Assembly (NCBI RefSeq): GCF_014205255.1
Contig: NZ_JACHNE010000001.1
Coordinates: 4,216,001-4,280,000 of the forward strand
Length of the DNA: 64,000 bases
Direction of reading: 5' to 3'
From: Streptomyces caelestis
GTDB taxonomy: Bacteria > Actinomycetota > Actinomycetes > Streptomycetales > Streptomycetaceae
The notes beneath the pieces were generated by a model, which did not search any database, had not been told where the DNA came from, and saw only the letters and a list, made by a program, of their open reading frames with translations. How positions within the stretch are numbered: position 1 is the first letter of the stretch; the number at the start of each line of letters is the position of its first letter. Below are positions 1 through 8,063 of the stretch, one piece after another. The translations under genes and the position numbers were made by a program.

Positions 1-1
1 G

Positions 2-766
2 TCGGTGCTCGTGCTGTTCTGCGGCGGAGTCATGGCCTTCACGGCCATCGTCTCGGTGTGGCTGCTCAACATCGTCTACGAACTCGACGAGGCCCGCGAG
101 ACCCGGACCCGGCTCGCCGTCGCCGAGGAACGGCTGAGGTTCGGGCGGGACCTGCACGACGTCATGGGGCGGAACCTCGCCGTCATCGCGCTCAAGAGCG
201 AGCTGGCCGTGCAGCTCGCCCAGCGGGACAGGCCGGAGGCCGTGGCGCAGATGGTCGAGGTGCAGCGGCTCGCGCAGGAGTCGCAGCGGGAGGTCCGCGA
301 GGTCGTCCGGGGCTACCGGGAGGCCGACCTCGCCTCGGAACTCGCCGGTGCGCAGGGCGTGCTGACGGCGGCCGGTATCGACTGCACGGTGAGCGGGGCG
401 CCGGCGGCGGGGCTGCCGGTCGCGGCGCAGTCCGCCCTGGGATGGGTGGTGCGGGAAGCCGCCACGAACGTCCTGCGGCACGGGGACGCACGGCGGTGCG
501 GGGTGAGACTGCGGGTGTGGGAGGGGCGCGTGGTGTTGTCCGTGGAGAACGACGGGGTCACCGAGACCGGGGGCGGGCCCTCCGGCTCGACCGGCTCCGG
601 GCTCGCCGGGCTGCGGGAGCGGCTGGCGGAGATCGACGGGACGCTGGAGGCCGGGCCCGCGGGCAAGGGGCTGTTCCGGCTGACGGCGGAGATTCCGCTG
701 CCGTCGCGGTCCGCCCCTGCCGAGTCCGTCGCCGCTGTGCCTTCCATGAGTGAGGTCACGCCATGA
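2..766 (+). CDS. Sensor histidine kinase, NarL/DesK type (5' end outside window)
   Basis: This is the C-terminal part of a two-component sensor kinase; the frame is open to the left edge, so the start lies upstream. The visible part begins with a hydrophobic membrane segment, then a short coiled linker and a HisKA_3 dimerisation box reading RDLHD, whose His (about residue 51 of the visible part) should be the phospho-acceptor. A C-terminal ATPase follows, with an N-box (REAATNVLRH) and glycine-rich stretches (GSGLAGLRERL). The stop overlaps the start of the response regulator by 4 bp (ATGA), so the two are translationally coupled and form a cognate pair. The signal sensed is unknown. Confidence 0.93.
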   Translation, partial: SVLVLFCGGVMAFTAIVSVWLLNIVYELDEARETRTRLAVAEERLRFGRDLHDVMGRNLAVIALKSELAVQLAQRDRPEAVAQMVEVQRLAQESQREVREVVRGYREADLASELAGAQGVLTAAGIDCTVSGAPAAGLPVAAQSALGWVVREAATNVLRHGDARRCGVRLRVWEGRVVLSVENDGVTETGGGPSGSTGSGLAGLRERLAEIDGTLEAGPAGKGLFRLTAEIPLPSRSAPAESVAAVPSMSEVTP

Positions 767-1383
767 CGGTCGTGGAGCCCGTGCGGCTGCTGCTCGCCGA
801 TGACGAGCACCTCATCCGCGGGGCGCTCGCCGCGCTGCTGTCGCTGGAGGACGACATCATGGTCGTCGCCGAGGCGGCCACCGGGCCGGAGGCGCTGGCG
901 ATGGCCCGGGCGCACCAGCCCGACGTCGCCGTCCTGGATCTCCAGATGCCCGGCGCCGACGGTGTGAAGGTCGCCACATCCCTGCGCACCGAACTGCCCG
1001 GCTGCAAGGTGCTCATCGTCACCAGCCACGGGCGGCCCGGGCATCTGAAGCGGGCGCTGGAGGCCGGGGTGCGGGGGTTCGTGCCGAAGACCGTGAGTGC
1101 GCAGCGGCTCGCCGAGCTCATTCGCACGGTGCACGCCGGGAACCGTTACGTCGACCCGGAGTTGGCCGCCGACGCGATCGCCGCCGGGGACTCGCCGCTG
1201 ACCGCCCGGGAGACCGAGGTGCTGGAACTCGCCGCCGACGGAGCACCCGTCGCGGAGATCGCGGAGCGGGCCGCGCTGTCACAGGGGACCGTGCGGAACT
1301 ACCTGTCGTCGGCCGTGTCGAAGCTCGGGGCGGAGAACCGGCATGCCGCGGTACGACTCGCACGGGAGCGAGGTTGGGTATAG
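763..1383 (+). CDS. Response regulator, NarL/LuxR family
   Basis: A 206-residue DNA-binding response regulator, partner of the kinase it overlaps. The receiver domain spans residues 7-120, with acidic residues at DD 13-14, the phospho-acceptor Asp59 (VAVLDL) and a conserved Lys in the VPK motif. The LuxR-type helix-turn-helix follows (about 140-205), with LTARETEVLELAADG and the recognition stretch SQGTVRNYLSSAVSKLG. Length and layout match the DesR/LiaR-like subgroup common in Streptomyces. The gene ends just before tRNA-Gly. Target genes cannot be inferred here. Confidence 0.93.
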   Translation: MTVVEPVRLLLADDEHLIRGALAALLSLEDDIMVVAEAATGPEALAMARAHQPDVAVLDLQMPGADGVKVATSLRTELPGCKVLIVTSHGRPGHLKRALEAGVRGFVPKTVSAQRLAELIRTVHAGNRYVDPELAADAIAAGDSPLTARETEVLELAADGAPVAEIAERAALSQGTVRNYLSSAVSKLGAENRHAAVRLARERGWV

Positions 1384-1405
1384 TGGTTCCCGCGCCACGG
1401 CGCAT

Positions 1406-1478
1406 GCGAACGTAGCTCAGTTGGTAGAGCGCAACCTTGCCAAGGTTGAGGTCGCGAGTTCGAACCTCGTCGTTCGCT
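1406..1478 (+). tRNA. tRNA-Gly (anticodon GCC)
   Basis: The cloverleaf is complete: the acceptor arm GCGAACG pairs with CGTTCGC at 1471-1477, the D arm contains GCTCAGTTGGTAGAGC, the anticodon loop TTGCCAA carries GCC at 1439-1441, and the T loop is TTCGAAC. The discriminator is T1478 and CCA is encoded at 1479-1481. A strong hairpin terminator follows directly. Confidence 0.96.
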
Positions 1479-1484
1479 CCAGCG

Positions 1485-1516
1485 AGAAGCCCCCCGGTTC
1501 CGGCCGGGGGGCTTCT
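1485..1516 (+). terminator. Hairpin terminator after tRNA-Gly and purC
   Basis: A 13-bp GC-rich stem (1485-1497 with 1504-1516) closes a 6-nt loop, 7 bp past the tRNA. It also lies just beyond the purC stop on the opposite strand, so it probably works in both directions. Confidence 0.8.
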
Positions 1517-1535
1517 CTGTGTCCTGCGTGCGGGT

Positions 1536-2435
1536 CTACGTCCAGGTGATGCCGGTCAGGCGCTCGTACGCCTCCACGTACTTGGCGCGGGTGGCGTCGA
1601 CGACCTCCTGCGGCAGCGCGGGCGGCGGCTGCTCGCTCCTGCGGTCCCAGCCGGACTCCGCCGAGGTCAGCCAGTCGCGGACGTACTGCTTGTCGTACGA
1701 CGGCTGCACGCGGCCCGGCTGCCACTGGTCGGCCGGCCAGAAGCGGGAGGAGTCCGCGGTGAGGACCTCGTCCGCGAGGACCAGGGAGTCGCCGTCGAAG
1801 CCGAACTCGAACTTCGTGTCCGCGAGGATGATGCCCCGCTCGCGGGCGATGTCCCGGCCCCGGGAGTAGACGGCGAGGGTCGCCTGGCGCAGCCGGGCGG
1901 CGGTGTCGGCGCCGACCTGGCGGGCGACCTCCTCGTAGGAGACGTTCTCGTCGTGCTCGCCGACGGCGGCCTTGGTGGCCGGGGTGAAGATCGGGGCGGG
2001 CAGTTCACTGCCGTCGACCAGGCCCTCCGGGAGGGCCAGGCCGCAGACCGTGCGGGACTCGTTGTACTCGACCAGGCCCGAGCCGGTCAGGTAGCCGCGG
2101 GCCACGCACTCCACGGGGACCATCTGGAGGGACTTGCACACGAGCGTGCGGCCCGCCCAGTCGGCGGGGGCGCCCGCGGGCAGTTCCGTGCTCAGGACGT
2201 GGTTCGGGATCAGGTCGGCGAGCTGGTCGAACCACCACAGGGAGAGCTGCGTGAGGACCCGGCCCTTGTCGGGGATCTCGGTCGGCAGCACCCAGTCGAA
2301 CGCGGAGATACGGTCGCTGGCGACCATCACGAGGTCCCCCGCTTCGTTCTGGTACAGCTCGCGCACCTTTCCGGTGTGCAGATGCACCAGACCCGGAACC
2401 TGGATCGGCTCGGGCTTCTCTACGAATCCGGACAC
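1536..2435 (-). CDS. purC: Phosphoribosylaminoimidazole-succinocarboxamide synthase
   Basis: SAICAR synthase, the ATP-dependent ligation of aspartate to CAIR in cytoplasmic de novo purine synthesis. The 299-residue length is typical of the actinobacterial enzyme. Visible family signatures are the N-terminal GKVRELY nucleotide-binding loop, SDRISAFDWVLPTEIPDKG, and the C-terminal LADEVLTADSSRFWP stretch. The GTG start was chosen because GGGGAGG lies a few bases upstream and the protein then begins at the family's usual point; the same frame is open further upstream without homology. purD lies about 4 kb away on the same strand, so purine genes are clustered but not in one operon. Confidence 0.96.
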   Translation of the reverse strand: MSGFVEKPEPIQVPGLVHLHTGKVRELYQNEAGDLVMVASDRISAFDWVLPTEIPDKGRVLTQLSLWWFDQLADLIPNHVLSTELPAGAPADWAGRTLVCKSLQMVPVECVARGYLTGSGLVEYNESRTVCGLALPEGLVDGSELPAPIFTPATKAAVGEHDENVSYEEVARQVGADTAARLRQATLAVYSRGRDIARERGIILADTKFEFGFDGDSLVLADEVLTADSSRFWPADQWQPGRVQPSYDKQYVRDWLTSAESGWDRRSEQPPPALPQEVVDATRAKYVEAYERLTGITWT

Positions 2436-2554
2436 GGTTCCTCCCCGTGGTTGAACAAGAGGGGCGCCCGCAGGGCTCCCATAGGGTGGCGGTGGGAGAC
2501 GGGCGGGCCTATGGGTTGATTCTCCCGTACGCGGGGCTGATCGCGGACAGTGGG

Positions 2555-4030
2555 TCAGTCGCGTTTGCAGATGCGGTCCAGGAGGTTTGCGGTGGCCCGT
2601 TGGATGCGGGGGTCGACGTGGCCCGGGCGGCCCAGGGCCGGGGTCCAGGCGAACGTTCCGGACGCGAAGACCCAGGCGCCGGAGGGGGCGCGGTACAGGG
2701 ACGTCTCCTGGTGGCGTGGTGCTCCCCTCTTGTCGGTGTACGGGGAGTGGGCGAGCAGCACACGCTCCTCGTGCTCGGGCAGCGGGGTGCGCGGGTAGTA
2801 GCGGTCGGCCTCGCCCGCCACCAGGCCCTCGATCTCGTCCCCCTCGTGCGCCCCGGTCGCCTCCCACAGCCAGTGGCCGGCGTTGCGCACGATCAGCGGA
2901 TGAGGCTCGGGGACGGGCCCGGCGTACTGGATGCCGATGAGCTGCTGCTCCGCCCGGTCGATCTCCCGCCACAGCACCGGCTTGCCGGGGCCCCGGCGCT
3001 TGCGGCAGGTCAGCAGGCGGTCGGGGACGCCGGACGGGGAAGGGCCCAGCTCCACCTGCCAGTACATGGAGTTGGCGGAGAGGAAGACGAGCGAGGTGCC
3101 GGCGTCGCGGGCGAGCTCCACGGCCCGGCGCATCGGGGCCGACCAGTACTCGTCGTGGCCCGGGAAGACCAGGCCGCGGTAGCGGGTGGGGTCGACGCGG
3201 CCCGCGTGCAGGTCGCCGGCGGTGGCGTAGGCGACGTCGTAGCCGTAGCGCTCGGCCCAGCGGATGATGTCGTAGGCGTGCCCGACGTGCAGGGGGAGGC
3301 CGGCGCCCGCGTACGGGCGGTCGAAGGAGACCGTGGTGGCCGCATCGGCCTCGCCCAGTAAACGGCCCTTCTCGTCCCAGGCGTGGTAGAGGCTGGCGCC
3401 GGTGCGGCCGTCCTCCGGGTAGAGGTTGTACGCCTGCCAGGTGATGTCGGGCAGGACGAGGAGCAGGTCGGCGGGCTGGTCGTGGCGGACCGTGAACGGG
3501 ACGTGGGAGCGGTAGCCGTCGGCGGTGGTGAGGACGGCGACGTACGCGCCGATGTTCCAGTACGACGGGATCTGGAGCCGCCAGGACAGCCACCAGTGGT
3601 GGCAGGAGACCGTACGGTCCGCCGTGAGCGGCGGGGGCTGCACGATGCCGGACAGGCGTGGGCTGGTGGTGATCTTCGCGGCGCCGTCTCCGCCGTAGTG
3701 GCCGATGCGGTAGATGTCGACGCCGAACTCCTGGGGCGGGTCGACGGTGATGTGGAAGTCGATGGCCTCGCCGGGCGCGACCGCGCCGGTGGAGGTGAAG
3801 CCCTTGATCTGGCGGTGGACGTCGTCGGCCGCGCGGGGGCCGCCGGAGCGGTTGCCCTTCCTCGGGGCGGGGGCCGGGTCCTGGTCCACGTACCAGGGGA
3901 CGACCTGACCGCTGTCGTCGACGTACGTGACGTTTCCGCGCAGCCACGGAACGGGGCCCTGCCCGAAAGGGTCCGTCACGGCGTGCGCCAGCGCTCCCGA
4001 CTCCCAGCGGCGGATCTGCTCCGAACCCAT
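2555..4030 (-). CDS. N,N-dimethylformamidase beta-subunit-like protein
   Basis: A 491-residue protein resembling the large (beta) subunit of N,N-dimethylformamidase, a family of metal-dependent amidohydrolases. Characteristic stretches are GIQYAGPVPEPHPL, the VFPGHDEYWS region and VVPWYVDQDP near the N-terminus. There is no signal peptide. The ATG start follows GGGGAGGGG at good spacing. No small alpha subunit is encoded nearby, so formamide hydrolysis is not implied: most actinobacterial members are uncharacterised single-chain proteins. It is preceded by about 260 bp of non-coding DNA that should hold its promoter. Confidence 0.75.
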   Translation of the reverse strand: MGSEQIRRWESGALAHAVTDPFGQGPVPWLRGNVTYVDDSGQVVPWYVDQDPAPAPRKGNRSGGPRAADDVHRQIKGFTSTGAVAPGEAIDFHITVDPPQEFGVDIYRIGHYGGDGAAKITTSPRLSGIVQPPPLTADRTVSCHHWWLSWRLQIPSYWNIGAYVAVLTTADGYRSHVPFTVRHDQPADLLLVLPDITWQAYNLYPEDGRTGASLYHAWDEKGRLLGEADAATTVSFDRPYAGAGLPLHVGHAYDIIRWAERYGYDVAYATAGDLHAGRVDPTRYRGLVFPGHDEYWSAPMRRAVELARDAGTSLVFLSANSMYWQVELGPSPSGVPDRLLTCRKRRGPGKPVLWREIDRAEQQLIGIQYAGPVPEPHPLIVRNAGHWLWEATGAHEGDEIEGLVAGEADRYYPRTPLPEHEERVLLAHSPYTDKRGAPRHQETSLYRAPSGAWVFASGTFAWTPALGRPGHVDPRIQRATANLLDRICKRD

Positions 4031-4291
4031 GGTTGCTTCCCCTCCCCTTGGCCCCCGTGGTGGTGCGCGCTGGTGTGAGTTGCCTACTGGTGCGCGGTGT
4101 TTTTGCGGCTGTGCGGCGTCCTGCCCCAGTGCGGCGTTGTGGGGGCTGTGCGGTTGCGCCCTACGTATGTGTTTGTCGTATGTCGCAAGCCCTTGCCATG
4201 TGCGCGAACGGTCCAAGCACATCACATAACGCGCGCACTTCGTTACTGTTCGTTTCGAATTGGCCAGAAGCGGAAGCAGGTGTTCCGGTAG

Positions 4292-6205
4292 TCAGACGAG
4301 CCGGACCGGCTTCTCGGGGCGTATTCCCAGCTCGGCCAGCCAGGTCCGCAGGGGCGTGGCGTCGCCGTCCTCGATGAGGGTGAGGATCTTGGGGGCCAGG
4401 TCGGCGGTGCGCTCGCCGTTGTGGAGGAGGGTCGGGCCGTCCAGCCAGTCCAGGCCCGGTGTCGCACCGGCGGTGTCCATCGCGGCGCAGCAGATCATCG
4501 CTGTGAGGTGGTCGGCGAGCAGCTCGCGGGCCGTGCGCGGGGGCTGGAGGGGGAAGAGGGGGAGGGATCGGTCGTCCCAGAGGGCGGCGGGGTCCGCGGT
4601 GGTCGGGGAGCCGGCGGGTGGCGAGGCCGCGGTGGAGGGGGCGGTCGAGGGGGCGGTGGCCGACGGGCCTGGCGTCGCGGTGGCCTGCTCGCGGGACAGT
4701 TCGGCTCTGAGCCGGGCGGCGAGGGTGGCGCTGCGGGGGGTGGTGCCGGAGAGGTCTTCTGCGTCGTCGGTGGGGGGTGGCTCCGGGCCTCGGGTGGTGA
4801 AAGGGGTCTCTCCGGCTCGGTCCGTGAGGTGGTCCGCTTGGTCCGTCAGGCGGGCACCTTGGTCTGTTAGGCGGTTTCCTGGGCCCGTCAGGCGTTCCCC
4901 TGGATCTGTTAGGCGGTCCCCTGGGTCCGTCAGGTGGTCGAGGACGCGGGACAGGGTCGGGCCGCCGGTGTTCGGGGCCGGGCTTCGCGGGGCCGGGCGG
5001 ACGCCCATGGCGTCCAGGACGCGGTGGAGGCGGGCCGCGTCGATGCGCCATTTGCGGTCCACGACCTCCTCCGGATACTCGGTCCAGCCCACCGGCGACC
5101 AGTCGGGCCCGGGCCCCGCGGGGCCGCCGTGGAAGAGGCGGGCGGCGAGCAGGGAGGCGGCCTCGTCGATCGCGCCCGGCTCCTCCAGCAGATCACAGGC
5201 GGGCCGCTCACCGAGACGGGACGCGAAGCCCTCGGCCAGGCGGTCGCGACGGGACAGCTCCGTGAGAGCCGCCACGACACCGGCGTCCAGCCGGGACGGC
5301 CAGCGGCCCATCCGCCAGGCGGGCAGCGCGACCCGGGTCAGCAGCCGGTCCCAGCCCGCGTACGCCAGCCCCACCTGCTCCTGGGCGACGATCCGCAGCC
5401 CGTAATCCACAGCCTGTGCACGCTCCGCGGCCGCGGCCGCCACGCCCCGCTCCATCTCGGCGGCGTGCACACGGCAACTGCGCAGCAGAAGCCGGGCCGC
5501 CCAGCCGACACCGGCCAGCACGGCCCGCGACATTTGCCCGCGGTGCGGCGCCGAGGCCACGGCCACCGCGGCGTCCAGACCCCGGACGAAGCGCCGGGCG
5601 GCTGCTATGTCCGGGTGCGCGGAGGGGCCCGTACCGGCGACGACCGGGGCGAGGACCGCGCGCAGCTCGCCGACCCGCATCCACCACAGGAAGGGCGAGC
5701 CGATGACGAGGACCGGCGCGACCGGGTGACGGCGCTGCGGGTGTCTCCCGCCGCCCGCTATGTCGTCGTGTTCCTCGGCGGGGGGCGGGCCGTGGGCACG
5801 GTGGGTGCGGTCCTCCAGCCAGCTGTCGCAGTCCGGCGTGAGCGCTATCGCGGAGGGCGCGGGGACGTCGAGGCGGTCGGCGAGGTCGCGCACCATCCGG
5901 TACAGGTCGGGGGCCGTCTCCTCCCTGATCCGGATGGTCGGGCTCATGGCGGGGCGGGCCCGGGCGACGACCAGGGCGATACCCGCGGCGGCGAGCAGCA
6001 CGAGAACCGCAGCCGGGGTCAGGATCCAGCGGGCGACATCCCAGCCGGGCCCGACGAGGCGGCCGGTGGCGGCGCCCGCGAGCAGGATCACTGCGACGGC
6101 GGCGGGCAGCAGGGCGACGGCCAGCGCGCGGCTGCGGATGCGCAGCACGACGAGCGCCCGAGACCGCGCGGCCTGCGCTCCTGCCTCCACACCCATTCCG
6201 GTCAC
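4292..6205 (-). CDS. Large membrane-anchored protein with a 7-residue tandem repeat
   Basis: A 637-residue protein of unknown function. Two N-terminal hydrophobic segments (about residues 20-42 and 55-80) anchor it in the membrane. A long Ala/Arg-rich helical middle follows, with patches reminiscent of M48-like membrane proteins (TIRIREETAPDLYRMVRDLADRL) but no HExxH motif. Residues about 421-462 are six copies of a 7-residue unit of the type RLTDPGE. A Pro/Thr/Ser-rich linker then leads to a conserved-looking C-terminal domain ending IRPEKPVRLV. The start is a GTG 6 nt after GAGG; GTG at 6217 and ATG at 6196 are alternatives. Homologues flank purD in other Streptomyces. Confidence 0.7.
   Translation of the reverse strand: MTGMGVEAGAQAARSRALVVLRIRSRALAVALLPAAVAVILLAGAATGRLVGPGWDVARWILTPAAVLVLLAAAGIALVVARARPAMSPTIRIREETAPDLYRMVRDLADRLDVPAPSAIALTPDCDSWLEDRTHRAHGPPPAEEHDDIAGGGRHPQRRHPVAPVLVIGSPFLWWMRVGELRAVLAPVVAGTGPSAHPDIAAARRFVRGLDAAVAVASAPHRGQMSRAVLAGVGWAARLLLRSCRVHAAEMERGVAAAAAERAQAVDYGLRIVAQEQVGLAYAGWDRLLTRVALPAWRMGRWPSRLDAGVVAALTELSRRDRLAEGFASRLGERPACDLLEEPGAIDEAASLLAARLFHGGPAGPGPDWSPVGWTEYPEEVVDRKWRIDAARLHRVLDAMGVRPAPRSPAPNTGGPTLSRVLDHLTDPGDRLTDPGERLTGPGNRLTDQGARLTDQADHLTDRAGETPFTTRGPEPPPTDDAEDLSGTTPRSATLAARLRAELSREQATATPGPSATAPSTAPSTAASPPAGSPTTADPAALWDDRSLPLFPLQPPRTARELLADHLTAMICCAAMDTAGATPGLDWLDGPTLLHNGERTADLAPKILTLIEDGDATPLRTWLAELGIRPEKPVRLV
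4821..4943 (-). repeat. 21-bp in-frame tandem repeat (six units)
   Basis: Six 21-bp units start at 4821, 4842, 4863, 4884, 4905 and 4926. Each encodes a 7-residue motif with Leu-Thr at fixed positions and Pro-Gly in most copies. Units are diverged at several bases, so the array is not recent throughout. It separates the helical part of the membrane protein from its proline-rich linker. Confidence 0.9.
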
Positions 6206-6526
6206 GACCGACCTCACCCCCTCCCCGTTGACCTGACGCTTTCCTTGCTCACTCCCCCACTGTGGCACCCGCCACTGACATCGCAATGCCGGTGGGCCAA
6301 GTGCCGGAACGCTTGCGCCGCACCCTAGTTGGGGCTCCGCCCCCCGTCAGCCGGATAGGGCATCGGTCACTCGATGGAATGGCTTTGGGGAGAGGTGGAT
6401 GACGGACAACGAGGGATCAGGCCCCGCTTACCGAAAACCTCAGGCCCCGGATCCTGAGACGGATCCGGGGCCTGCGGGGTTCATCGAGCGAGGGCGTTTT
6501 CCCAGCCGGTCGGGGCGTGGAGCCGG
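6206..6526. other. Intergenic region between the membrane-protein gene and purD
   Basis: About 320 bp without a convincing gene. It should contain the promoter of the minus-strand membrane-protein gene and, near its right end, the purD terminator hairpin. A short plus-strand frame opening at 6399 reads straight through that hairpin and is not accepted as a gene. Confidence 0.5.
6441..6474 (-). terminator. Terminator downstream of purD
   Basis: A perfect 13-bp inverted repeat (6441-6453 with 6462-6474) with an 8-nt loop, located about 50 bp past the purD stop. No long T-run follows, as is usual in Streptomyces. Confidence 0.8.
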
Positions 6527-7777
<1,251 letters not shown>

Positions 7778-7877
7778 GGGGTCAGCCTAACGGGAGGCGG
7801 CGGGTTTGCTTTGTGCGGGCTTCCGAAGGGGCCGGGGATCTTGGGCTGGAGGTTCCTCCAAAACGGGGTGGTGGCGA

Positions 7878-8020
7878 CCCGCTCGGGTGGCGCCGGCCCG
7901 CTCGGGTGGCGCCGGCCCGCTCGGGTGGCGCCGGCCCGCTCGGGTGATGCCGGCCCGCTCGGGTGATGCCGGCCCGCTCGGGTGATGCCGGCCCGCTCGG
8001 GTGATGCCGGCCCGCTCGGG
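7878..8020. repeat. 19-bp tandem repeat array between purD and dnaX
   Basis: The core CCCGCTCGGG recurs exactly every 19 bp at 7878, 7897, 7916, 7935, 7954, 7973, 7992 and 8011. Two unit variants are ordered: the left copies carry GTGGCGCCGG between cores and the right copies GTGATGCCGG, which suggests sequential unit duplication. Each core has short self-complementary arms (CCCG/CGGG). There are no unique spacers, so this is not CRISPR. It lies between the dnaX stop and the purD start on the same strand and could influence transcription into purD. Confidence 0.95.
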
Positions 8021-8063
8021 CAGGACTTGCGGCTGCACGGCCGCTCAGGGCTTGTCCGGCCGC

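Noticed and set aside
2436..3947. Upstream extension of purC in the same frame
   Set aside because: It is antisense-frame noise within the dimethylformamidase-like gene region; purC has a good GTG start and ribosome site at 2435.
7878..8020. Possible CRISPR array
   Set aside because: Units are contiguous 19-mers without unique spacers, and no cas genes are present.
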